DNA of 64,000 nucleotides, taken from NCBI GenBank assembly GCA_963575745.1, contig CAUYUJ010001436.1, positions 1 through 64,000 on the forward strand, written 5' to 3'. Under the pieces are notes generated by a model. It made no database searches and had not been told where the DNA came from. It worked only from the letters and a program-made list of their open reading frames with translations. Positions 10,250-20,796 of this stretch are shown here, one piece after another; position 1 is the first letter of the stretch; every line of letters begins with the position of its first letter. The stretch is from Prorocentrum cordatum (lineage: Eukaryota > Sar > Dinophyceae > Prorocentrales > Prorocentraceae). A program made the position numbers and the translations under genes.

Positions 10250-10800
10250 CTAGGGCTGACCCGCGGCCTTCTGGCCGCGGAATCTGCCCGCCATGGCTTG
10301 GACGTGGAAGTGGAGCGTCTCTGGGGCCTCGCGGGTAAGGGGAGGTTGGAGGGGACGGTGTGGATGGAGGAGGTGGCCGCTGGAGGGGAGGTGGGCGAGG
10401 GATGCAGGCAAGCAGGCCTGAAGGCAGGAACGCGGTGGTGGAGGCGGTGTCCATGGAAGCGCACCCATGTAGGCATGACAGCTGTTTCTGACGCCGCAGT
10501 CTGTGTTCATCATAGCTTCTGCGGGGAGGGCAGCCGTGAGAAGTTATCTGCTTTTCGCCGGGGCCGAATGATAAGTTGATGTGGTAGTGTGGTGACAATG
10601 GGGCCAGCGGGCGCGGCCTAGGAGGCCCGCAAGAGGGCGGCGAGACGTAACTCCCTAAGACGGGCCCCAGTGCGAGGACACGAATCGACCTTTCGAGCGC
10701 ACCGCCTCAAGACGTCCCCAAATGGCGCAGAGATGGCTCGCAGTGGGTCCAAGAAGCCCCCAAGACGACACTGGAAGTTCGACGCTCCCCAAGAGAGAAG
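10250..10800 (-). repeat. type-2 intron-tail module, copy 3
   Basis: Starts CTAGGGCTGACCCGCGG with stem CCGCGGCC TTCT GGCCGCGG, changed only in the loop relative to copy 1. The block 10664-10815 matches 541-700 closely, so the introns 227-2205 and 10250-12097 share a common origin. Confidence 0.7.
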
Positions 10801-12060
10801 CATCCAACGCCCCTTGGGGGCCGCTTGGGGGCCCTTTTCGTCCTCCTGGGGGTCTCTTGAAGCCGAAGCCCTCTTGGGCAATCTTGAATGCGTCTTGGGC
10901 CGTCTTGGGGCGATGTGGGGCCGTCTTGGGCGCCTCTCGGCATCTTGGGACAGTCTTGGAGCTATCTTGGGCAAATCTTGGGCGTTTTTGGGGTTGTCTT
11001 TGGTGTTTTTTGAACCGTCTCGGGCGCCTCTGGAGCCGTCCCTGACGGCCCAGAGACCGTCTTGGAGACGGGGCGGCGGGGCCGTCTTGGGCCATTGTTA
11101 ACTGCTTTTGGGGCTGTCTTGGGTGCGTCTTGGGCCATCTCGGGGCCCTCCTGGGGCCCTCCTGGGAAGCCTCTTCGGCGTCTCTTGGGCCGTCGTAGAG
11201 GCGTCTTGGGCCGTCTTGGCGCCGCAAAAGGTAATCTTGGCTTGTCGTGGAGCGTTCTTGGAGCGTCTTGGGGATACCTGGGGCCGTCCTGGGAGCCTCT
11301 TGGTGCCACCCTGGGGCCGTTGTGGGCGCCTTTTGGGCTCTCTTGACGCCCTCTCGGGCCGGTTTTCGTGCGTCTTGGGGGCCTCTTGTGCCGTCTTGGG
11401 GCGGTCGTGGGGGCCTGGAACCAGCTTCTGCGCCATATTCCCGTGAAGCAGCGCATGCTGGAAGTGAGCGTTCTTCTTCGGGAAAACACTGATTTTCGCA
11501 TCCGGGGGCCATCCTTGGACGCCTTTTGGAGGTCTCTGGGCCCGTCGTGGAAGCCTCCTGGGCCGTCTTGGATGTGTTTTCGGCGGTCTTGGGCTCTCTT
11601 GGAGCGCTCTTGGGCCGTCTTGGGGGTGTCTGGGGTCGTCCTGGGCGCCTCCTGGGAGCCTCTTGGGGCCGCCTGGGGGCCGTGTTGGGCGCCTCTTGAG
11701 TCTCTGGACGCTCTCTCGGGCCGGTTGTCGTGTTTCTGGGGGGCCTCTTGGGCCGTCTTGGGGCGGTCGTGGGGGCCTCTTGTCCCATCTTCTGCGCCAT
11801 ATACCCGACAAGCAATGTGTGCTAAAATTGAACGTTTTTCGTTGGAAAAACAATGATTTGGGCCTGTGGGGGCCATCCTGGGACGCCTCTTGGGCGTCTC
11901 TGGGGCCGTCGTGGAAGCCTCCTGGGCCTTGTCGGGGCCGTTTCCGGCGGTCCAGAGCGCTCTTGGGCCGTTTTGGGGGTGTCTGGGGCCGTCCTGGGGG
12001 CCTCTGGGGCCGCGTGAGCGCCTCTGGGGCGTCCCCGGAGCCGTTGTGGGGCATTTTACG
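10800..12060. repeat. CTTGGGCC-type array
   Basis: Homologous in order to 690-2165, including the blocks around CTGGAACCAGCTTCTGCGCC (1509 and 11416) and the A-rich islands at about 11470 and 11830. Confidence 0.75.
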
Positions 12061-12097
12061 ACCATCAAGACAGGGACCCTTCCCGCACGCACGGGTC

Positions 12098-12115
12098 CCT
12101 GCATTGTAGAGAAGA
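12098..12115 (-). CDS. candidate 18-nt micro-exon of the PPR locus
   Basis: Here the intron terminus (CACGGGTACACCCTAG, minus strand) is followed at once by the sequence that ends every PPR exon of this locus (TTCTCTACAATGCAGG, then the GACCC donor side). The 35-codon PPR body is missing. What remains is 18 nt, in frame (FSTMQ plus a split codon). It is either a micro-exon or the scar of an exon deletion. The intron on its 3' side (12097 down to 10250) resembles the intron below 2206. Confidence 0.35.
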
Positions 12116-12119
12116 CTAG

Positions 12120-12485
12120 GGTGTACCCGTGGATTAAATCCACGGTGTGCTGAACCCCGATCGCGCACACCGAGACTGGGAGCCGCTGAGGAGGTGCAGG
12201 GAGGCGGGTGAGGCGGAAGCGCAGATAGCGGGTCTGGCGCGCAAGACGACGGGTTCCCTCGTACCGCACACGGCGATGGCGACGGCGACGGCGAAGGCAA
12301 CGGCGGCGGCGACGGTGACGGCGGAGGCTGCCGGCGCGCGCGCGCAAGCTGGCGGGCTCGCGCGAGGCGGCCCACCCGAACGACGACGACGACGTCGCCG
12401 CTGCCATCGAAGTCGTTTTCCATGGGTCTTTCCCATTAGCCCCCCCCGTAACCATCAGAATAGCATGGTTCTTGCGATATTTCAC
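12120..12485 (-). CDS. possible N-terminal exon or intron-tail ORF
   Basis: An open minus-strand frame starts at an ATG and runs in frame into the micro-exon at 12098-12115. Its product is Ala-, Ser- and Arg-rich (MAAATSSSSFGWAAS, then Arg clusters), compatible with an organelle-targeting leader for a PPR protein. It could equally be a chance frame in GC-rich DNA (GGC/GAC repeats), because the stem GTGGATTTAATCCAC at its end belongs to the conserved intron terminus. I treat it as a weak candidate. Confidence 0.15.
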
Positions 12486-12489
12486 AAAT

Positions 12490-13440
12490 GACGCTTATCG
12501 GAAGCGTTCAATGCAAAGCCGCCCGGGCAACGCCTGCAGCGTAAACATGTTGAAATTTCCATGGGTTTGATATCAATCGGGGGGGGGCGTACGACTAAAA
12601 CGCAGTAGAAAAGACGACGAAGGCGGAGGAGGAGGAGGAGGAGGAAGAAGAGGAGGATGGTTAATCGAATTCAGTCGTGGAGCCAGAGCATTAGGACGGA
12701 GGAGGAGGAGAAGTGAGAGGAGGAGGAAGACGAGGAGGAGGAGGAGGAGGAGTTGGAGCAGCAGCAGCAGTCCAGGAGGAGGGCTCGGTCCCGGGGGGGC
12801 GGCAGAAGTGCCGCCCGCCCCTCTCCGAGGCGCTCGACGTGACTGAAGGAGCGCTCCGATCCTTCCCCCGAAGCGCTCGGTGTGACAGGGTTGCCCCTCC
12901 TCGACTCATTGTAAGTAGGTCTTGTGATCGTCTTTAAAGAGATGGAGGTATGAGTAGAAACCCAAAAGAGACGCGTCGGTGGGGCATCGATGTCCATCAG
13001 GGTTCGGACAAGGTTCCCCGGCAGCGCCTGCTGGCCGCGGAGTCTGGCAATGAAGCGGGATCGATGGAGAGGGCCCCAGGGACCCTGCGGCACGAAAAAA
13101 AATCGTTGGATTCGCGATGCACTGTCCCGTGTGTCCCTTGCAATCGCCTGAAACGCATGGTGTTTTCGAGAATTGCCCGAACCTGTCGTATTTGCAGGGT
13201 GCTTTCGACGATGTGGTCGGGGCGGCGCTAGCAGCGAAATATGCACGTTCTGAATGGATTTGGGCCGATTCGCAAGGACACACGGAGAAAACATGGGGTT
13301 TCGGAGGTATGTGCGGCGATGTCATGGACGGGCCCATGTGGACGGGCCCATGCTGGTATGGGCGCTGTACCTCCAGGAGCTGGCGGATGCCAGCTTCAGC
13401 ACCGACATCTCCGGGGCCGTCGTGGCAGCTCCTGTGGCTG
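12490..13440. other. no supported gene; GGA/CAG microsatellite
   Basis: 12615-12775 is (GGA)n and (GCA)n. 12900-13340 is non-repetitive but I recognise no coding frame in it; the open frames are short and overlap on both strands. A direct repeat of GGACGGGCCCATG lies at 13327 and 13340. Confidence 0.4.
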
Positions 13441-14800
13441 CCTTGGGTCTCTCTTGAGAGCCGTTTGGGGCGCTCTAGGGTCCCTCTTCACCCGGTAACG
13501 GGCTCTGCCGGGCCGTGCCGGAGCCCTCTTGCGCCGTCTTGGAGCCATGTTGGGACCGCGGGGGCCGACTCGAAACCCTCTGGGGCCGGCTAGGGCCTTC
13601 TCGGGAGCCGCTGGGGCCGTCCGTGGCCTCTGATACGTCCTCTGAACGCCCTCTGGGACAGGCTTGGGGCCGCATTGGAATCGTGTTGGAGCCCTCCTGG
13701 GCCATCTCGGGGCGTGCTTGGGTAGCTCTGAGGCCGCCCGGGTCGTCTTAGAATCGTCTTGGTGCCCTCCTGGGCGAGGCCGCTTGGGTCGATCCGCGAG
13801 GCCCTTGTAGCCGCCGTGGGCGGTGCGGAGCTGGAAAGAAGGGGAGCCAGAAAAACATAAAAAAAGCACAGGGGATCCAGAAAGTCTGCCTCTGGAAACG
13901 TTCCCGCGGGGTGTCTGAGGGCTGTCTGGGGGCGTCCTGCCCCACGAGGGGTCGCAGAAAGCAGCTGGTGGATGCTACAAGGACGGGGGGGCGTTGTAGT
14001 ATCCATTTCGTCGCCGATTCGGGCTCTCTGGGAGTCCTCGTCGAGCCGTTTCGGGAGTCCTTGGATATCGGGGGCCTCTTGGGGCTCTCTTGGGCCGGCG
14101 TGGGGCCGTCATGGACAGTCGTGGGGCACTATCGAGCCGTTTTGGGATTCCCTGGGGGGGTCTCGGGGGCCTCTTGGGGCCGTCTTGGGCCGGCTTGGGG
14201 CCGTCTTGGGCAGTCTTGGGGCACTCTTGGGCCGTCCTGGGGCCTTCTTGGGGGCCTCATGGTGGGTCTCGGGGGGGCCGTCTTGGGCCGGCTTGGGGCC
14301 GTCTTGGGCAATCTGGGGAACTCTTGGGCCGTCCTGGGGCCTTCTTGGGGGCCTCATGGTGGGTCTCGGGGGCCTCTTGAGGCCCTCTTGGGCCGGCTTG
14401 GGGCCGTCTTGGGCAATCTTGGGACACTCTTGGGCCGTTCTGGGGCCCTCTTGGGGGCCTTCTGGGCGGTCTTGAAATGATTCGCGGCGCCTTTGGAGCC
14501 GTTCTGGCTCGAAAAAGCCCGAACGGGAAAAATCATCAAAAACCAATGGAAAATCCATGTTGTTTGCCCCCTGAAGCCCTTGTCGAAATCGTCAAGAGAG
14601 CCTCTGGGGCCACTCGGGCCTCTCAAGGGCCCTGGGGGGGGTCGTTTCGGGGCTCGCTCGGGGCTCTCGTGGATCCGTCACGAGCGGGCGAGGGCCGTTC
14701 GGGGAGCGCCGGCGACGGACCAAGACCGTTCCGGGGGCGCCGGCGACGGACCAGGGCCCCGGGAGCGCCGGGGGCCAGGCCGAGTCCACTCGAGGGGGCC
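13440..14800. repeat. CTTGGGCC-type arrays
   Basis: Two arrays, 13440-13760 and 14030-14480, separated by a diverged stretch (13800-14030). TT positions 14174, 14185, 14195, 14206, 14216, 14227, 14237, 14248 and 14259 show the 10/11 alternation. An A-rich island follows at 14510-14570. It is intron sequence between PPR exons 14817 and 12098. Confidence 0.75.
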
Positions 14801-14816
14801 TTCGCACGCACCGATC

Positions 14817-14946
14817 CCGGTATATATTGCAAAGAAGAAGATGACGTCGGGCTGCAGTTTCGCCACCCACATCTCGCTCAGCAGCGCAAGCGCCGGCTGC
14901 CACTGCTCGCCCTTCTCGCACGCGCTGATCCCAGCACAGTAGCTGA
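14817..14946 (-). CDS. PPR exon, 3' end degenerate
   Basis: The minus strand encodes one full pentatricopeptide repeat: YCAGISACEKGEQWQ, then PALALLSEMWVAKLQPDVI. It starts directly after an intron terminus (CACGGGTCAGCCCTAG, minus strand). PPR proteins are helical-hairpin RNA-binding proteins that mostly act in mitochondria or plastids; targeting cannot be judged from this exon. Unlike the sister exons, the end after DVI carries extra TTC/ATAT sequence. The best donor (GG|GATCGG) gives 130 nt, not a multiple of three, so the exon may be decayed or spliced elsewhere. Its upstream flank is a conserved intron-tail module at 14947-15933. Confidence 0.55.
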
Positions 14947-15933
14947 CTAGGGCTGACCCGTGGACTCCGTCCACGACATCTTTCTGGAATGGTTCTCGGA
15001 GGAACGGCGCAGATTGTACCGAAAATCTACAAACACGGCGGCGGCTCGGGCGGCGGCAGCGAGACCGCGCCTTCGTGTCCGAGCTCTTGCAGCGCTGCAG
15101 CAGCTTGGCCCAGCGCACTGCTCGTTCACCCCCCTCCTATTGAGGACAGTTTCGAAGTCTCTCGGGGATGTGCGTCGAAGTCGAAGCCCATCTGAGGCGT
15201 CTCAGGAGCGCTCGGGGAAGGGCTCGGGAGGCCATCGGGGAAAGCCACCGAAAGCGCCGGGGAGGCTCGCAAGGATCTACAGGGAGGGCCCAAGAGAGCT
15301 TCAAGAAAATTTGAAATCCAGTGAACTCTTAAGAGAAACCGCTGTTGGGTCGGCCATCACCTCCGGGCGCGCCTTGATGGTGCGATCCAGTCGCATCACC
15401 GCCAACGGGAGGGTTTGTTCGCCATGTCCCATTCTGTTCGCCCAGAGGGTCTGTGGAGGCCTTCGGGCGAACAGAACGGGACAGGGCAAGGAATGGGGAA
15501 GACATGTCCGAATCTCCTGGGCCCCCCAGATGCTCGTCCGAAGAATGCGGAGAGGTCCCAGGGTCATATCAATTGGCTGCTGTCCCAGGGGTCCGGTCTG
15601 CTTGGCCCGAAGAGTTTGCCAAGGCCCCTGGGGGAACAGAATGGCACAGCATATCGGGCAAAGGGGGGCGGTAGCTGGCCTGTCAGACCCGGCGTTCGTC
15701 TTCTGCCCAAGCGGCGCGGGGCCCACGGGCCCCAGGGTTGGCGTCCCGCTGGGATTCCTCTTGTTCGCCCACAGGGTTGGAGGAGGCCTCCAGGCGAACA
15801 GAATGGGGCAGGACGATGAATGTGGGAGACTTGTCGCAAGCTCCCAGCCCCACCAAGTGTGCGCCCGAAGGGTGTGGGGCCGCGTTGGCTCCCTCAAAGG
15901 GCCGTCTTGAAGCCGTCTAGGCCCGTCTTGAGG
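14947..15933 (-). repeat. type-1 intron-tail module, copy C
   Basis: Third copy of the 1-kb module, more than 9 kb from the other two. It has the same CGTGGAC/GTCCACG stem and the same GTTCGCCC inverted repeats, ending GCCGTCTAGGCCCGTCTTGAGG as in the others. It precedes PPR exon 14817-14946 on the minus strand. Confidence 0.75.
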
Positions 15934-15935
15934 GT

Positions 15936-16210
15936 TGTGGTTCTCTGATCCTGCTAGGGGCCTCTGCCCGAGGTTTCAGGGGAACCCGGAACGGAATTAG
16001 GATCACAAGATTCAACCAAAGATTAGGGTGGGGGGACATCGGTTGGGGACAAATCGACCAAAACATTAGGGTGGGGGGGCCTTGGTTGGGGAAAAATCAA
16101 CAGAACCATCAGGATGGGGGGGCAGCTCTGGGAAAAAATCAAAAAAAACATTGGCAACATATAGCAGTTCTTTTCACAATATCAAAAAAAGATTAGGCTG
16201 GGGGGCGATG
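15936..16210. repeat. dispersed element: conserved 24-nt end plus 46-bp tandem units
   Basis: Begins TGTGGTTCTCTGATCCTGCT (24 nt shared in all, 15936-15959), followed by tandem units of about 46 bp (ATTAGGGTGGGGGG...GGGGAAAAATC) at 16021, 16064 and 16110, and a partial one at 16190. The 24-nt end recurs exactly, inverted, at 37973-37996. Confidence 0.6.
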
Positions 16211-16485
16211 AAAAACATAATATTACGAGAGGGTTGGCAAACAATCAAAAGAACACGGCCCCAACGGGGCAGGGGTGGTGGATTGTATTGTGCATTCATT
16301 AAAAAAACAGATGTGCTCGATGCGTGAATGTGGAAGGCGTTGAAACGTGTATGGGGTACCACTCCTTGTCTCGTTGCGTTCGTTTTGTTTTCAAGTCTTG
16401 GAGGCTCTCTTGGGCAAGCTTGGGGCCTTTGGGGTCGGCGTCGCCGCCGCCGCAGCCGTGTGTGCCACAGGAACACGAAGCATTT

Positions 16486-16542
16486 TCTCTCTCTCCGTGC
16501 ACACCAACACAAGAAATGATATGTGCCTGAGTTCATGCGTCC
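16486..16542 (+). promoter_or_regulatory. possible spliced-leader acceptor upstream of the DDE-like gene
   Basis: A pyrimidine tract (TTTTCTCTCTCTCC, from about 16483) is followed by the AG at 16512-16513, about 30 nt before the ATG at 16543. The last in-frame stop lies at 16528. Dinoflagellate mRNAs receive a trans-spliced leader at such sites. This is inference from position only. Confidence 0.25.
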
Positions 16543-19326
16543 ATGGCACACGTGGGTGCCCTCGCCCAGCCAGACAGCGATGATGAATTTCTGTTGACTG
16601 CACCAGCCTCGACTTTGGTGGTGAGTTCCAACGGCGTCGGCGCGAGCCGCCGACGCGCGGCCCCCACAGAGACGAGGTCTCGCCATGACATCTGTGCGAA
16701 CGCCCGCGCAGCTAAGGCAGCTAAGCGGGCTTCTACTGATCTCGACGCAGGGCCGATTGTTCCTCGGCCTGGGCCTGTCAGCGCCGACGGCGACATTTTG
16801 ATTGTTCCCCAGCCTGACGTGCCGATACCGTGTTGCACCGACGGTGAGATTACGAACGTGATGGATCAGCGATCTGCGAATTTGGATTTCGGTCTCACAC
16901 CGTTCTACGACGTTGTCAGGCGCCTCAGTTTGGACGACCGTTTCATATCTTTTGAAATACCTTCAGTTTGGCGCGACTTGGAGGCCTTGTTCTGTGACTC
17001 ACACATGACACCTCCGACGAAGGACCGTGTAGCATCGACGCTGTCTGCAATCAGTAGCAAACATTCTTCTCAGGTGTTGCACACGTTTGCGAGTAGCCTG
17101 GCAATATCAAATGAAATCGAGAGGTACAACCTCGAGCGCACAATGGCCGACATGTGCAAGGCACACGATCACATTAAACCGTTGTATTTTCTAGAGTACA
17201 GCCGCTTTGATGAGACTCCAATGAAATTGGTGATGAAAGCTCTCCAGTACGGTTCTAAGATTAAAGCATCCTGTGCCGACGTTGACCACATTGTGAAGTT
17301 TCTGACTTGTGATCTTTTGGGCAAAGAGAGCTCCTTGGCCAAATTATTGCAAACAGAATCTAGATTCATGGCGCTGTTCAGCATCCTGCAGGACGACCGC
17401 ACCCAGTTCGTTGCAATGCATGGTTTGACGCTCAACATCCTTCAGATCATTGAAAGTTCGTCTGGGCCCATCATGAGTGCTGCAGTGGCCCGAGCATCCC
17501 GTTGCAGCAGACACACCAATATGTTTGAAATGAAGGCTCGGCTGTCAACGACCGACCAGCACCCGTCGAACATGATTGCCGAGCGGGATCTCATCGACAG
17601 CAGGGGCGACCAATGGTGTGGGGCACATCTGACGTGCGACGTCCACACTCTTGCCAGGTGCCAAGGGCGAACATTCGATTGCGAGGCCAGCGAAATCACA
17701 GGCATGACGAATTTCATCTTGTCAATTACGAGCCCTGGTTTGATGGACCGATGGCGTAGATGTATTATGAGGGACGTTGATGAGAGGTTGCCCAAAGGAA
17801 TTTCGTTTGGCTACCCTTCCTTGGAATCTTCCAGATATAGGCAACACTGTTTGGATTTGTTTCTTGCTCGGGGCTCAAATGCAACTGAGAGAAGAGTTTT
17901 GCTTTCCAGGTTACCGAATGGACAGTGGCGGCGTGAAGATGCGATTGAACTCATAGTACCACCACGTGCGGATGGTGCCCAGCCGAATGTTAGGAAAGCG
18001 TGCTTTATCATGAAGCGGGTCTTGGTCAAGGCACTTGCGTCTCACAAGCTGCATCTCTATCCACAGCACCGCTGGGTTGGTGCCGACATCAGTTTCGACG
18101 AAGTCGGCCTGCTACTCTGCGTGCACAACATCGGCTTCTACAGCTACTTGCGCTTCTGCGAGTCGTTCGGACCCGCCCGTCGCCCAGGTGGCACGCTTGC
18201 TGTCGCCGACGGCGCCGCCCCCATGCTTGCAGTCGCCAACGGTGACCTCGCCGATCCCAGCGCCTTGGGCCATGGGGCTGCCGCGCTTCCCGCCATCTTG
18301 GATCAGGGGCATGCTGCTCCTGGGGCCGGCCGCGGCGTTGAGGCCAGCGAGACAGGCATTGCCGATGCATCAGGGTCGCACGCTGAGAACCACAGCAGGT
18401 GGAGAAAAACTGGTTTGAAATGGGTCAGCACCCAGCCAGTCGGCATCATCATGGTCTTCAGGAAGGTCGTTGATCCGTTCAGGGAGTACATGTCTTCGAT
18501 GTTTGACCTGACGAGTGCGCGCTGGGATCGGCGCCAAAGGGGCATTGCAGCAAAACAGGCACGTCGATCGGATGCTGGCGCTGGGCCTGAACGCAAATAC
18601 AGGCTCTCCGAGGTCGCCAGCTGCGAGATGGAGGAGACTTGTCTGGCGAAGCTGAAGCTCCTGCTCACTTCGAGAATTGAATGGGTGCACTTGCCCCGCG
18701 CCTGGTTCACAGTCAACGGCAGGCATCGTGTATTCAAGCTGTTGTCTAGGGCGCTGTGTTGCGTGCAAGAGCTGCTCCATGTGCACCACGAGACGTACCC
18801 GTACCGTCTGTTCTTGTGTTTGAAGGACCCAACGTTCACCGAGGTCGTTCTGCACGAGCCCGATTGCCTTCTCGACGATTTCACGTTGGAGTGGCGAGAG
18901 CGTTTTAAGTCGGAAGGGCTGTCCAGTGATGCGGCGTTGGCGATCCTGAAGGCCACTGCGGAGACCATATACCCAGACATATCAGCTATAGAGTGTCTCC
19001 ACGCTACGGTGCGTCGGCTTCTCATGCAGAGGGTCCAGACAACCCAACTCAGTTCTACGGATCTGGCAGCCGAGTGGGTTTGTCGCCGACATATGGCCCG
19101 ATGCAAGCCGCCAGATCTACGCAGGCAGGCACGGGCCAGTGAGCGCACGCCGAGAAAAAGGAGAAGGGACGCCGAGCGGCCAGCGCCAGGCGTTTTGCAC
19201 GTGAGAAAATATGGGTTTGGAGGCGCTTGGCGAGCATTTGTATCATATACCAGGAGAGGCACGAGAGGCAAGGTTGATTTCAATAGGATGTCTCGGCTTT
19301 ACCGCGCGCTGACACCAGATGACAAG
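16543..19326 (+). CDS. giant DDE-transposase-like / HMG-like protein, exon 1
   Basis: 928 uninterrupted codons from an ATG that follows an in-frame stop. Motifs: FDETP with D223; TTDQHPSN with D338; CDVH (C365-x2-H368), the CxxH seen in several DDE transposase superfamilies; and IECLHATVRR with E817, giving a D-D-E arrangement with a long insert before the Glu. Residues 894-928 (GAWRAFVSY to LYRALTPDDK) resemble the first part of an HMG box, and the rest of it is in exon 2. N-terminal residues 30-70 and 857-880 are basic. The arrangement recalls a dinoflagellate multi-copy protein type as I remember it. Activity is not proven, and I saw no clear terminal repeats. Confidence 0.65.
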
Positions 19327-20796
19327 GCCATGGGTTCCCAACGAAAGCGCGAATCAGACTAGTCGCATCCCTGGTGCTCGTGGCGTAGTAGGGGTCGGGT
19401 GGGTTTAACATTGAGCGGCCTTTGAAAGGCTGCCTCCCGTTCAGTTGTGGTTTAATCACTCGGTGTCTTAGGGGGCCGACCGCGAGTCGTCAGAATATGA
19501 GGCTGCCGCCGTTGCCGCGCCCCACGGCGTCGTTAATTGGTCGATGGGTTGGTTGGCTGGCTGGCTGGTTGGGGTGGCTGGTTGGGTTGGTTGATTAGTG
19601 AGTTGATTGGTTGGTTGGTTGGCTGGCTGGTTGGGATGGCTGCTTGGGTTGGTTGGCTGGTTGGTTGGCTGGTTGGTTGGGTTGCGGTGGTTGGTTGGTT
19701 GGTTGGTTGGCTGGCTGGTTGGTTCATTGGCTGGTTGGTTGGCGGGCTAGTTGGGATGGTTGGCTGGGTTTGTTCGGCTCTTCATCGGGAGCTCTCGAGG
19801 TTGAGTCGCCATCGCCATCATCGTCATCACCAGCAACATCATCGTCAGCACCAACATCTGTATCAATATCAACATCATCATCTGCATCTTCATCATATGC
19901 GCCGCACCACCAGTACCATCCTAACGGTCGTCATGTCCGTTGTCATCTTCACTGTCATCATCATAACCATCTTCGCATGTTTTCCTCTACGGGGTGCTAT
20001 CATCATCGTCAGCACCACTAGTGGCACCGTCAACTTCGCAGCCGTCGTCGGCAACACCATCATCGTAACAATCATTGCAGTCGGCATCGCCGTCGTCATC
20101 ATCGCCGTTGTTCAAGGCAGCCACACCACCGTCGCGGGGCACTCTTGGAAGCCCATTTGGCTATCCTGGGGCGTTCTTGATTGCCTATTGGATTTTTTGA
20201 CAGGCAGAATCAGAGGAAACCTCAAACCCATTCAAACATTTCAGTGCCACCAATGGGTTTTACATATTGGTGCTTTCTTTGGCGGCCGATTGGGCCGACT
20301 AGTAATGGTGTTGTCTTTTCGGGGCCACCTGGAGTAAATGTTGGAGGCTTCTTGGGCGGTCTTGACGGCTTCTTGTGCGGTCGTGAGGCCATTTTGTACC
20401 GTCTTGAAGCCGCCCTGGGCCGTGTTGATGCTATTTTGATCCGCCTGGGAAGCATATGGGTTTCGGGAGTGGGGCCTGTTGTATTTTGCGGTGGATTCTG
20501 GCATCGGGGGCGTGGGTCCCATGGGCCAGATGACCGCAATGCACTGCGGGAAGAGGAGGGGTGGGGGGGCCCTGCGGAGATTATCAGACGACTCACGTCG
20601 GTTGTCGCATTATGAGTCGTTCTTCTAGTACGTACCCTAGGGATTGCAAGCGATTGTTAGTGATGTTTGTCGTTTAGATTATAAGCAACCCCAGGCCTAC
20701 CCGAACGGGTCGCGGATTCACACGGGCCAGGGATGCGATTAGTGAGTAGTGAGTAGTGGTGTGTGTATATATATATATATATGTTCTTATGTTGAG
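19327..20796 (+). other. intron 1 of the DDE-like gene (GC-AG)
   Basis: GAC AAG|GCCATG to GTTGAG|TAC joins two phase-0 ends and restores an HMG-box-like sequence (LTPDDK + YRPKAFFKQLGHDA). The 1,470-nt intron holds (GGTT/GGCT)n at 19545-19772, CAT/GTC repeats at 19805-20115, diverged CTTGGG units at 20150-20450 and (TA)n at 20767-20783. GC donors are known in dinoflagellates. Confidence 0.55.
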
